A program made the translations under genes and the position numbers. A stretch of DNA of 53,454 bases from an uncultured Selenomonadales bacterium (GTDB taxonomy: Bacteria > Bacillota > Negativicutes > DSM-1736 > Dendrosporobacteraceae), in NCBI GenBank assembly GCA_946407015.1, contig CAMJML010000023.1, forward strand, positions 1 to 53,454. The letters are read 5' to 3'. Of this stretch, positions 1-7,973 are shown piece after piece; positions within the stretch are counted from its first letter, which is position 1; every line of letters begins with the position of its first letter. The notes beneath the pieces were generated by a model, which was given only the letters and a program-made list of their open reading frames with translations, had not been told where the DNA came from and did no database searches.

Positions 1-55
1 GAGCAGAGGACTGAAAATCCTCGTGTCGGCAGTTCGATTCTGCCCTGAGGCACCA
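1..55 (+). tRNA. tRNA-Phe (GAA), 5'-truncated by the window edge
   Basis: The anticodon arm at 6-22 (stem GAGGA/TCCTC, seven-base loop 11-17) carries anticodon GAA at 13-15. A T-arm with GTTCGATTC follows, and an encoded CCA closes the gene at 53-55. The D-arm and 5' acceptor strand lie outside the window. First of four clustered tRNA genes. Confidence 0.93.
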
Positions 56-103
56 CTTTATCAAAATCCTTGCAAACCTGTAAGGTTTTTAATTTTTCTT
101 CAT

Positions 104-179
104 GATCCACTAGCTCAGTTGGTAGAGCACCTGACTTTTAATCAGGGTGTCGATGGTTCGAGTCCATCGTGGATCACCA
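104..179 (+). tRNA. tRNA-Lys (TTT)
   Basis: Acceptor strands 104-110 and 169-175 pair over 7 bp. The anticodon stem is 130-134/142-146 and the anticodon TTT is at 137-139. The T-loop contains GTTCGAGTC and CCA is encoded at 177-179. Confidence 0.97.
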
Positions 180-184
180 TTTGT

Positions 185-259
185 GGCCCGTTGGTCAAGC
201 GGTTAAGACACCGCCCTTTCACGGCGGTATCGGGGGTTCGATTCCCCCACGGGTCACCA
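185..259 (+). tRNA. tRNA-Glu (TTC)
   Basis: Acceptor strands 185-191 and 249-255 pair with one G-U. The anticodon stem CCGCC/GGCGG lies at 211-215 and 223-227, and the anticodon TTC is at 218-220. The gene starts five bases after tRNA-Lys and has an encoded CCA at 257-259. Confidence 0.97.
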
Positions 260-379
260 TTTAGCTGTTAGCTGTTGGACATTGGCTGTTGGATTCTAAA
301 ACAGCGCAGTCTAACGATAAATAAGACAAGATGTTAGGTGGAGGTCCAAAATCAAAAGTCTAACATCCAAAGTCCAAAC
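260..379. repeat. Short degenerate direct repeats between tRNA genes
   Basis: The spacer between tRNA-Glu and tRNA-Val has no gene. It contains imperfect direct repeats of a TAGCTGTTGG-like unit (263-294) and of a GTCCAAA/GTCTAAC-like unit (about 334-378). This looks like low-complexity spacer repeat DNA; no mobile-element ends are seen. Confidence 0.4.
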
Positions 380-455
<76 letters not shown>

Positions 456-650
456 AACAACAATACCGGTAATTTGAGCCTTGCTCGGATTGCCGTTTTT
501 TATTGCCTGAGAGCCAGCTTGCCGAGGTGTCTTTTTTCTCAGGGGAGAAAGAAATTAAATATTTTGAAAATTACCTGTTGCATAATTTTAACAGATATTC
601 TATACTTAACTTAAGCAATAACAACTGAATGATGGGTGCGGCCGCTTCAG

Positions 651-712
651 ATTGGCAAGCAACGCTTGCTTTGTGACTGGAATGACTGCCAGGGATCAAG
701 AGGACATGAAAG
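651..712 (+). promoter_or_regulatory. Probable glpA leader RNA with antiterminator-type hairpin
   Basis: The stretch 456-789 has no gene. Within it are small hairpins at 657-671 (AAGCAA/TTGCTT) and 677-692 (CTGG/CCAG). A third element, GGGATC at 692-697, can pair with GATCCC at 712-717. That pairing would use bases of the 5' arm of the terminator at 713-760, so the two structures exclude each other. GlpP, encoded at the end of this gene cluster, is known in Bacillus to relieve termination in the glpD leader. By inference this is a GlpP-controlled leader; the GlpP site itself is not identified. Confidence 0.5.
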
Positions 713-766
713 ATCCCCATAGAGACTGAAGGAGTAAATCCTTTAGTTTTCTATGGGGATTTTTGT
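713..766 (+). terminator. Leader terminator/attenuator upstream of glpA
   Basis: A 10-bp stem (713-722 with 751-760) continues almost unbroken into a 9-bp stem (725-733 with 739-747) capped by a 5-base loop. A run of T follows. It lies 24 bases before the glpA start, where a constitutive terminator would silence the operon, so conditional termination is likely. Confidence 0.7.
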
Positions 767-789
767 TTGCCTAAAAGGGGGAAAACGGG

Positions 790-2391
790 GTGGAGAGAAC
801 ACAGGTTGTCATTATTGGCGGTGGCTGTACCGGGACAGGGATCCTCAGGGATTTGGCCCTGCGGGGAGTACCGGCGGTTTTGTTTGAGAAGAAGGATTTG
901 GCTTTTGGCGCTACCGGAAGGTGTCATGGCTTGCTGCATAGTGGTGCCCGCTATGCTGTCAAGGATGCGGAAGCGGCCAGGGAGTGCATGGAGGAAAACC
1001 AGATTTTAAAAAAAATAGCGCCAAGCTGTATTGAGGACACGGGCGGGATGTTTGTACACCTGCAGCAGGATGACGCGGAATATGTCAAGCTGTTTGTCAG
1101 CGGCTGCCGGCAGGCCGGAATTCCGCTGGAGGAATTGTCGCCTGCGGAGGTTCATGTCCGTGAACCCCATGTGACCACTCGGATTACCCGGGCTTACACT
1201 GTTCCGGATGCCCATATTGATGTGTTTCAGCTTACGGCGGTGAATGCTCAGGATGCTATTGAGCATGGAGCGTCTGTCCGGACTTATACCGAAATCATCG
1301 GAATTGACGTGAAAAACAAGCGGGTGACAGGGGTTCGGTACCGGAATTGCCTGACCGGTGAGACGGGGGCAATGGCGTGCGAAATTGTGGTCAATGCGGC
1401 CGGGCCCTGGGGAGCCGTGGTCGCCGCCCAGGTGGGAATCGAGGTTAATTTAATCTGCAACCGCGGCAGTCTGGTCATTTTTAACCAACGCCTGACCCGG
1501 GGAATTGTCAATCGCCTAAAGGTCCCCGGGGATTGTGATCTGATTGTGCCAGGCGGGCCGGTATCGATACTGGGAACGACCTCAATCAATGTGGCCCATC
1601 CTGACGATATGACGATCAACCCTGGTGAAATCGAGTATATGCTGGATTTGGCTGCGGCTGCGTTTCCTCATTTACGTGAAGCCAGAATGATCCGGGCGTT
1701 TGCCGGGGTACGTCCCTTGTGCAGTCCAAAAGCGGCCGCAGCGGGCGGCGGCCGGGAAATAAGCCGGAATTTTGTTTTACTGGATCACCGCCGGGAAGAT
1801 GACCTGGAAGGTTTTATCTCCATTTTGGGCGGGAAGTTGACCACTTACCGCCTAATGGCCCAGGTAACCAGTGATCTGGTATGCAGTAAGCTGGGGGTTG
1901 ACCGGGAGTGTGAGACGCATAAACGGATTTTGCGGCCATCGGCGTCAGCGGCAAGTATCCGGGAAGCGGAAAAGTACCTGCCGTTGCCGGCGGCGCAAAA
2001 AGCCTCCCACCGCTTAGGGAATTACTTGCCCTTGCTGCTGGAAAAAATCAAACAAAACCGCCTGCAGGCCGAAATTCTTTGTGAATGTGAATTTGTCACC
2101 CGGGGCGAGCTGGAGCTGGCGGTGGCAGGAACCATTACCGTACCGGCGCAGACCGTTGGTGATATTGGCCGGCGTACGCGACTGGGATTTGGCACTTGCC
2201 AGGGAGGTTTCTGTGCTTATAAAGCCATGATTGCGGTCTATGAACAAGGCGTTTGGAGTGCGGCGCAGGCAAAAAATGAGCTGACTCACTACCTGGGCGA
2301 AAGATGGAAGGGGCAACAGTCCGTTCCGGCCGGCAAACAAACCCGGCAATTGGCACTTAGCCGGCAGTTGTATGCAGAAATGCTCAGCTAA
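790..2391 (+). CDS. glpA: Anaerobic glycerol-3-phosphate dehydrogenase, subunit A
   Basis: FAD-dependent subunit that oxidises sn-glycerol 3-phosphate to dihydroxyacetone phosphate in the membrane-associated GlpABC complex. The 533 residues match E. coli GlpA end to end by eye. They show a dinucleotide-binding VVIIGGGCTGTGILRD near residue 6, the GATGRCHGLLHSGARYAV block near residue 40, and a C-terminal BFD-like [2Fe-2S] region with CEC and GTCQGGFC cysteines (about residues 429-480). The start is GTG, with a G-rich ribosome site at 776-781. The gene is first in the cluster, behind a terminator-containing leader. glpB and glpC are separated from it by the RuBisCO-like gene and glpK, unlike the contiguous glpABC of E. 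coli. Confidence 0.95.
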   Translation: MERTQVVIIGGGCTGTGILRDLALRGVPAVLFEKKDLAFGATGRCHGLLHSGARYAVKDAEAARECMEENQILKKIAPSCIEDTGGMFVHLQQDDAEYVKLFVSGCRQAGIPLEELSPAEVHVREPHVTTRITRAYTVPDAHIDVFQLTAVNAQDAIEHGASVRTYTEIIGIDVKNKRVTGVRYRNCLTGETGAMACEIVVNAAGPWGAVVAAQVGIEVNLICNRGSLVIFNQRLTRGIVNRLKVPGDCDLIVPGGPVSILGTTSINVAHPDDMTINPGEIEYMLDLAAAAFPHLREARMIRAFAGVRPLCSPKAAAAGGGREISRNFVLLDHRREDDLEGFISILGGKLTTYRLMAQVTSDLVCSKLGVDRECETHKRILRPSASAASIREAEKYLPLPAAQKASHRLGNYLPLLLEKIKQNRLQAEILCECEFVTRGELELAVAGTITVPAQTVGDIGRRTRLGFGTCQGGFCAYKAMIAVYEQGVWSAAQAKNELTHYLGERWKGQQSVPAGKQTRQLALSRQLYAEMLS

Positions 2392-2493
2392 GCCGCTTGT
2401 AATCACACCAAAACGATTTAAAGGAGGGATGGCATGGAAAATTAAGGTAATTTTAAATTCATTATGACTAAATCAAAAGGAGATGCAAAGCTG

Positions 2494-3822
2494 ATGAAAG
2501 AATTGTATAATCCAAACCTGTTTCCCCTCTGGGAAGGCATTAACAGTGAGGACTATGTGGTGGCCACCTATTTTGTTGCCGGCGGGGCGCAGGCCGACTT
2601 GGTTGCAAAGTCGGCTGCCCTGGCCATTGAGCAATCATCCGGGTCCTGGTTTGCCGTGCCGGGGGAAACCGAAGCCGTCCGGGCCAGAAGTGCGGCCAAA
2701 ATTATTGGGATTTACAGTGTCCCCAATTACGAATTAATTGCCCAACTGCCCAAAGACCAGCCGCGGTATTATATCTTGCGCTGCGCTTTCCCCTGGATTA
2801 ACTTTTACGACAATATCCCGCTAATGCTGTCTTCGGTAATCGGGAATATTTCATCCATGCCTAATTTGAAGCTGGTTGACCTGGAATTTCCGGAAAGTTA
2901 TTTGAAACAGTTCAAAGGCCCGAAATTTGGGATTGCCGGTCTCAGAAAGCTGATGAACATTCCGGAAAGGCCGATTGTCAATAATATGATCAAACCCTGC
3001 ACCGGGATCACGCCGGATGAAGGCGCTGAACTTTTTTACCAGGCTGCCGCCGGTGGTACCGACTGGATTAAGGATGATGAGCTGATCGCCGGCAGTCCGG
3101 CATTTTCACCACTGGAAGCAAGAGTCAAGGCTTATATGGCGGCCGCCAAGCGGGCGGATCAGGAAAAGGGAGAAATGACGCTGTTTACGGTTAATATTAC
3201 CGATGAGGTTGTCCGCCTGCGGGATAACGCTTACCGGGCGGTCGAGGCCGGAGCCAATGCCCTGATGGTCAATGTCTTCGGGGTTGGTTATTCAGGCCTG
3301 CGGATGCTGGCCGAAGATCCCAATATCCAGGTGCCCATTTGTGTGCATACCTGCTATGGGGGTGCCCAAACCGTCGCGCCCAATCAAGGTATGAGCACGG
3401 AAGTCGCCCAAAAGCTGATCCGGTTGTGCGGTGGTGACATGTCGCTGAATGTGGCGCCGTCAGCAAAATTCAACGCGCTCAAGGAAAAATTTGTCCGGAC
3501 CTGGCAAATTGGCTATTCCGGCATGCATCATATCAAACAAACGTTTACGCATATCGGCGGCGGGGTTACGCCAGGCATGGTGCCTTACTTAATGGAGAAT
3601 CTCGGCAAGGATATTATCATCGGGGTTGGCGCCGGGATTCACGGGCACCCAATGGGGCCAAAGGCCGGAGCCATTGCCTTTAGACAAAGCATTGACGCTA
3701 TTATGAAGGGGGTAGCAATCACCGAGGCTGCCGCTAATCATCCCGAACTGGCTGCTGCCCTTAAAACCTGGGGGATATACGGAGTCGACGATTATAACAA
3801 GCTGTATGATATTGAGTCCTGA
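2494..3822 (+). CDS. RuBisCO-like protein (form IV type), function unknown
   Basis: A 442-residue RuBisCO large-subunit homologue. The ATG at 2494 is chosen because AAAGGAGAT precedes it at 2478-2486; the upstream ATG at 2464 has no such site. The metal-centre motif is intact: K193-D194-D195-E196 in GGTDWIKDDE, matching the carbamylated Lys201/Asp203/Glu204 of plant RuBisCO. K167 matches Lys175, but the second lysine of KPKxG is Cys169. H285 matches His294, while the following Arg is Thr. K325 (SAKF) may stand in for loop-6 Lys334. Enolisation chemistry is therefore plausible and CO2 fixation unlikely. Known RLPs act in methionine salvage and in decarboxylation of 3-oxo-isoapionate; none of those partner genes is here. 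It sits between glpA and glpK, so its substrate may be a polyol- or ketose-phosphate (inference). Confidence 0.9.
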   Translation: MKELYNPNLFPLWEGINSEDYVVATYFVAGGAQADLVAKSAALAIEQSSGSWFAVPGETEAVRARSAAKIIGIYSVPNYELIAQLPKDQPRYYILRCAFPWINFYDNIPLMLSSVIGNISSMPNLKLVDLEFPESYLKQFKGPKFGIAGLRKLMNIPERPIVNNMIKPCTGITPDEGAELFYQAAAGGTDWIKDDELIAGSPAFSPLEARVKAYMAAAKRADQEKGEMTLFTVNITDEVVRLRDNAYRAVEAGANALMVNVFGVGYSGLRMLAEDPNIQVPICVHTCYGGAQTVAPNQGMSTEVAQKLIRLCGGDMSLNVAPSAKFNALKEKFVRTWQIGYSGMHHIKQTFTHIGGGVTPGMVPYLMENLGKDIIIGVGAGIHGHPMGPKAGAIAFRQSIDAIMKGVAITEAAANHPELAAALKTWGIYGVDDYNKLYDIES

Positions 3823-3987
3823 CGGATAATTTACTGAACGGATTATCGCAAATTTGCTATCTGTACGCCGCTGTTCATGCATTGCTGTCGTATGAGCAGC
3901 GGGCCGGTGCGGATAGGATCGGTTGTCAGGCTGTGAGGAGCAGTTTGGCTGGAGATGTTTTTGGAAAATGAGCGGGAGGAATGAAGG

Positions 3988-5493
3988 ATGGAAAAGAACT
4001 ATGTACTGGCGTTAGATGCGGGGACTACCGGGGTGCGGGCCATTATTTTCAATAAGAGCGGGCAGCCGGTCAGTGAGGCCGCACAGGAGTTTACGCAAAT
4101 CTTTCCCATGCCGGGGTGGGTCGAACATAATGCGGCAGAAATCCTGGAATCCCAGATTGCCGTTGCGCGTCAGGCTATTCACAAAGCCCAGATATCCCCG
4201 GAGGAAATCAGGGCTATTGGTGTTACCAACCAGCGGGAAAGCTCTGTCTTATGGGATAAAGCCAGTGGCAAGCCGATTTATAACGCGATTTGCTGGCAGT
4301 CGCGCCAAACGGCCGACATTGTAGAAAAATGGGTGGCAGCCGGTCTGGCTGCTGAAATCAGGCAAAAAACCGGGCTAGTCATTGATGCGTATTTCTCGGC
4401 CTCTAAAATCCCCTGGATTCTGGACACTGTTCCCGGGGCGCGTGAGCGGGCGGAAGCGGGCGAAATTTTATTCGGAACTATTGATACCTGGCTGATTTGG
4501 AATCTTACCGGCGGCAAGAGCCATAAAACCGATTACTCCAATGCATCCCGGACCATGATTTATAACATTATGGAGATGAAATGGGACGAGGAGCTGTGCC
4601 GGAAAATGGAGATTCCGATGGCTATCCTGCCGGAGGTTACTGATTCCAACGGCGATTTTGGCAGTACCAAAGCTACTTTATTCGGCTCGGAAATTCCGAT
4701 CAGAGGCGTAGCCGGAGATCAGCAGGCCGCCTTATTTGGGCAAGCCTGCTTTGAACCGGGAATGGCCAAAAATACTTTTGGCACGGCAGGCGTTTATGTG
4801 ATGAATACCGGCGATCAGCCTGTATTTAAGGAGGGCTTAACCACGACTATTGCCTGGGGGCTGGACGGCAAAATCAGCTATGCCCTGGAAGGAGTTATTT
4901 TCATTTCCGGCGCTACCATTCAATGGCTGCGGGATGAAGCGAAAATTATTTATACGGCCGCCGATACCGAGTGGTATGGTTTCATGGTTCCCGATACTGG
5001 CGGCGTTTATCTGGTGCCGGCTTTTGTCGGGTTATGCGCCCCTTACTGGGATATGTATGCGCGCGGGATGATTATCGGCATTACCAGAGGGACAACAAGA
5101 AATCACATTATCCGGGCCGGCCTGGAGGCATTGGCTTACCAGACCAAGGATATTATCAATGCCGTTATCAGAGATGGCAGCATTGCGGTATCCGAATTGC
5201 GGGTGGACGGCGGGGCGGTGAAAAACAGTCTGCTGTGCCAATTTCAGTCTGATATCTTAGGCATTCCGGTCATTCGTCCGAAAATTACCGAAATGACGGC
5301 TTTAGGAGCCGCGTATCTGGCCGGACTGGGCAGCGGCTTATGGCAAAATACCGCTGAAATTGCCGCGCAATGGGCGGTTGACCGGGAATTTCAGCCGGAT
5401 ATGAGTGCACAATACCGGGATAACTTGTATCATGGCTGGCAGGAAGCGGTGAAACTGACCAGAGGCTGGGCAACAAAAGTAGCTATGCAATAG
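3988..5493 (+). CDS. glpK: Glycerol kinase (FGGY family)
   Basis: ATP-dependent cytoplasmic kinase making sn-glycerol 3-phosphate, the substrate of GlpABC. The 501-residue length and sequence match GlpK: ALDAGTTGVRAIIF at the N-terminus, NQRESSVLWDK carrying the glycerol-binding Arg-Glu pair, AICWQSRQT, TDYSNASRTM, and GDQQAALFGQ with the catalytic Asp. Some positions differ from the usual GlpK text, by my recollection of E. coli GlpK: NTFGTAGVYVMNTG instead of a GTG loop, GLCAPYWD instead of GLGAPYWD, and YFSASK instead of YFSGTK. A related polyol cannot be excluded as substrate, given the neighbouring RuBisCO-like gene. GGGAGGA at 3974-3980 sets the start. The 165-base gap upstream holds only a weak hairpin. 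Confidence 0.9.
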   Translation: MEKNYVLALDAGTTGVRAIIFNKSGQPVSEAAQEFTQIFPMPGWVEHNAAEILESQIAVARQAIHKAQISPEEIRAIGVTNQRESSVLWDKASGKPIYNAICWQSRQTADIVEKWVAAGLAAEIRQKTGLVIDAYFSASKIPWILDTVPGARERAEAGEILFGTIDTWLIWNLTGGKSHKTDYSNASRTMIYNIMEMKWDEELCRKMEIPMAILPEVTDSNGDFGSTKATLFGSEIPIRGVAGDQQAALFGQACFEPGMAKNTFGTAGVYVMNTGDQPVFKEGLTTTIAWGLDGKISYALEGVIFISGATIQWLRDEAKIIYTAADTEWYGFMVPDTGGVYLVPAFVGLCAPYWDMYARGMIIGITRGTTRNHIIRAGLEALAYQTKDIINAVIRDGSIAVSELRVDGGAVKNSLLCQFQSDILGIPVIRPKITEMTALGAAYLAGLGSGLWQNTAEIAAQWAVDREFQPDMSAQYRDNLYHGWQEAVKLTRGWATKVAMQ

Positions 5494-5519
5494 TGTAACC
5501 TTATCGGCCCCATTGAACA

Positions 5520-5592
5520 GGGAATTGACTGGCTGTTATTATTAGAATATTTTAAAAATACTGGAATTTAATGATAGGCACAGTCAATTCCC
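5520..5592. repeat. Long imperfect inverted repeat between glpK and glpB
   Basis: A perfect 12-bp outer stem (5520-5531 with 5581-5592) is extended by a 9-bp stem with G-U pairs (5533-5541 with 5569-5577) around an AT-rich loop. No T-run follows, so it is not a simple terminator. It could be an RNA stability or processing element within the glp transcript, a regulator site, or the remains of a small mobile repeat. Confidence 0.7.
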
Positions 5593-5637
5593 ACCAAAGA
5601 GCATGGGTACATCGTGAGATAAGTCAGGTGATGAACA

Positions 5638-6750
5638 TTGGCCAAAGAAAAGATAGCGGTGGTGATCATTGGCGGCGGTTTGGCGGGCTTGATGGCAGCC
5701 GCTGCGGCTGTACGGCAGGGTGCCAGGGTTACGGTGGTGACCAGCGGTCCGGGGACAGTCGCCATGGGGGGAGGCGGCGTGAGTTTCAGGGAACTGGATG
5801 CGGAACAGGCTGATTTACAGGCGGCTGTCGAACTATTTACTGATATGATGGCTGCTGCCGGGTGCCGATACCAGGGCGAAATTACGGCCAGCCGCCTGAT
5901 TCCAAACGCATTAGGCGGTTTCCGGCAGGTATCCCTGGCACCTGCGGCTGTGTGGGCGGCCGGTGTGGAAGATCACCAAGAAGTTTGCATTGCCGGCTGG
6001 CGTGGCTGGAGCGGTTTTAATGCCCAACTGACTGCTGAACTGCTGAATCAAACGGCCGCCAACAGCGGCTTGCGGGTTACCTATCGTGCCGCCGTGCTAG
6101 AACCGGCTGACTGGATAAACGGGGAATTCAATGCCCTGTCGATCGCCCTGCAGTTGAATGACGCAGAGCAGCGTAAAAAACTGGCCGCCTTATTGCGGCC
6201 GCTGCTAAAGGGCAGCCAGCTATTGCTGCTGCCGTTTCTTCTCGGGACGACTACCGGCGATCAGGAACTGGAAGAGTTTGCCGCTGCTGTTGGCTGCCCT
6301 GTCGGCGAAATGGCTCATATGGCTCCGGCGGCAAGCGGGCTTAGGATATACGGGCGGTTACAAAAATATTTACAACGCTGCGGGGTGGAATTCCGTACCG
6401 CTTATCCGGCCAGGCTGTTGCATTTTCGTAGGAATTGCTGCCAGGCTGTTGTGCTGGATACACCGGGCAGGCCCTGTGTGGTAAAAGCCGACCGGTTTAT
6501 TGTGGCCACCGGAACAATCAATTCACACAGGCTAATCCTGGAAAGCCTTTCAGGCAGGCAGGAGGTGGCGGAGACGGTGGCCGTCAATGAATGCCAGCAG
6601 CTTCTTGACCGGGAAAGTCGGCCTGTCGCCGGCAATCTGTATGCCGCCGGCAGCCTGGTCGCGGGCGGCCAGGGTTACAACGGCAATGCCTTTGCCTTGC
6701 TGTCCGGTTATAAGGCCGGCCGGGCTGCTGCGAAAGGGGATGAGCTTTAA
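5638..6750 (+). CDS. glpB: Anaerobic glycerol-3-phosphate dehydrogenase, subunit B
   Basis: Second flavoprotein subunit of the GlpABC complex, passing electrons from GlpA toward GlpC and the menaquinone pool. The 370 residues open with an FAD/NAD-binding Rossmann motif (VVIIGGGLAGLMAAAAAV, about residues 8-25). They close with the GlpB-typical AGSLVAGGQGYNGNAFALLSGY flavin-binding block. The start is TTG at 5638; an AGGTGATG element six bases upstream supports it, and the ATG at 5631 is out of frame. The stop codon TAA shares one base with the ATG of glpC, indicating translational coupling. Confidence 0.9.
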   Translation: MAKEKIAVVIIGGGLAGLMAAAAAVRQGARVTVVTSGPGTVAMGGGGVSFRELDAEQADLQAAVELFTDMMAAAGCRYQGEITASRLIPNALGGFRQVSLAPAAVWAAGVEDHQEVCIAGWRGWSGFNAQLTAELLNQTAANSGLRVTYRAAVLEPADWINGEFNALSIALQLNDAEQRKKLAALLRPLLKGSQLLLLPFLLGTTTGDQELEEFAAAVGCPVGEMAHMAPAASGLRIYGRLQKYLQRCGVEFRTAYPARLLHFRRNCCQAVVLDTPGRPCVVKADRFIVATGTINSHRLILESLSGRQEVAETVAVNECQQLLDRESRPVAGNLYAAGSLVAGGQGYNGNAFALLSGYKAGRAAAKGDEL

Positions 6751-7943
6751 TGACGCAAAATATTCTCGATCTTGATGGCTGCATCAAATGTTCCTATTGC
6801 AATACTGTCTGTCCGTTGTTAACAGTGCGGCCAGATTATCCGGGACCGAAAAAACTGGGATCAGATATGGAGCGGTTTCGCCGGGAAGGGCTTGCGGGAG
6901 ATTCAGACTGGCTGGACTATTGCCTGGGCTGCGGGCAGTGTGAGTTGGCCTGTCCCAACCAGGTTGGCATTGCCGAAAATATTGCCGCGGCCCAAAGAAA
7001 CCGCAAAAAGACCGGAATCAAAAGAATCCGTGATTACTTTCTGGCCCGGCCGGCTTTACTGGGAAAGATCGGCACAATGGCCGCTCCTGTCAGCAACTGG
7101 GCACTGCAATTGGCCGGGCCGTTTCTGGCTCTTGGCGGAATGAGCAGCCACAGGCAGCTGCCGGCTTATAAAATCAGCCGTTTGGTCACTGTCGGATTGA
7201 ATCAGTCTGAAACACATAGCAGGCAGGTGGTCTTTTTTCCAGGCTGCTCGATCCGCTATAACGATCCGGAAATAGGCGAGGCTGCGATCCGGGTACTGGA
7301 AAAAGCGGGCTGCCGGGTAACTGTAGCCGATGGCGGCTGCTGTGGACTGCCGGCTGCCGGTGATGAGGCTGAAGCCCTGGCTGCGGCCAGAAGCAACCTG
7401 CAAGTTCTGGCTGCGTGGGTCAGGCAAGGCTATCAGGTGATTACGGCCTGCACCAGCTGCGGTTATACCTTTAAGACGCGGTATCCCGGCCTGTTTGACC
7501 AGGATGATCCCTGGAGGCCGGTAGCCATTCAGGTGGCGGCGCAGGCCTATGACCTTGGTGAAATACTGACTGAGCTTTACGAAGCAGGCAGTCTGGAAAT
7601 ACCGGCTGAAACAACTGGACAGCGGCTGGCTTACCATACCTCCTGCCATTTGCGGGCGCAAGGGATCGGCAGGCCCTGGCTGAATTTGCTGCAGGGCATT
7701 GAAGGGGTGCAACTGGCCGCGCTTGATGAGCGGTGCTGCGGCATGTCCGGCACTTATGGGTTCAAACAGGAGAAGTATGCCATTTCCATGGCAATTGGCC
7801 AGCCGCTGTTTCAGGAGCTCAGACAATGCCAGCCTGAGCAGGTGCTTACCGAATGTGCTACCTGCCGGATGCAAATCCGGCAGGGCACCGGATATTCCGT
7901 GCGGCATCCTGTGGAGATCTTCGCCCGGATATTGGGCTGCTAG
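6750..7943 (+). CDS. glpC: Anaerobic glycerol-3-phosphate dehydrogenase, subunit C
   Basis: Iron-sulfur subunit that anchors GlpAB at the membrane and transfers electrons to quinone. Near the N-terminus are two [4Fe-4S] motifs, CIKCSYCNTVCP (about residues 11-22) and CLGCGQCELACPN (about 58-70). Two CCG-type domains follow, with CCGLPAAGD near 197 and CCGMSGTYG near 330, as in heterodisulfide-reductase-like proteins. Length (397 residues) and architecture fit GlpC. Overlaps glpB by one base. Confidence 0.93.
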   Translation: MTQNILDLDGCIKCSYCNTVCPLLTVRPDYPGPKKLGSDMERFRREGLAGDSDWLDYCLGCGQCELACPNQVGIAENIAAAQRNRKKTGIKRIRDYFLARPALLGKIGTMAAPVSNWALQLAGPFLALGGMSSHRQLPAYKISRLVTVGLNQSETHSRQVVFFPGCSIRYNDPEIGEAAIRVLEKAGCRVTVADGGCCGLPAAGDEAEALAAARSNLQVLAAWVRQGYQVITACTSCGYTFKTRYPGLFDQDDPWRPVAIQVAAQAYDLGEILTELYEAGSLEIPAETTGQRLAYHTSCHLRAQGIGRPWLNLLQGIEGVQLAALDERCCGMSGTYGFKQEKYAISMAIGQPLFQELRQCQPEQVLTECATCRMQIRQGTGYSVRHPVEIFARILGC

Positions 7944-7973
7944 CGAAGTGAAATAACAAACAGGAGGACCTTC

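Noticed and set aside
23..271. An 82-codon open frame across the tRNA cluster
   Set aside because: It runs through three complete tRNA genes with clear cloverleaves.
651..712. T-box or standard riboswitch in the glpA leader
   Set aside because: No T-box AGGGTGGNACCGCG motif and no match to any riboswitch core I can recall.
2434..2445. A three-codon ATG-GAA-AAT-TAA frame behind a good ribosome site upstream of the RuBisCO-like gene
   Set aside because: Too short to call a gene; probably a chance start near an old ribosome site, though it could affect translation of the next gene.
4012..5493. Xylulokinase instead of glycerol kinase
   Set aside because: The TDYSNASRTM, GDQQAALFGQ and WQSRQT blocks are glycerol-kinase-specific; only a few loop residues deviate.
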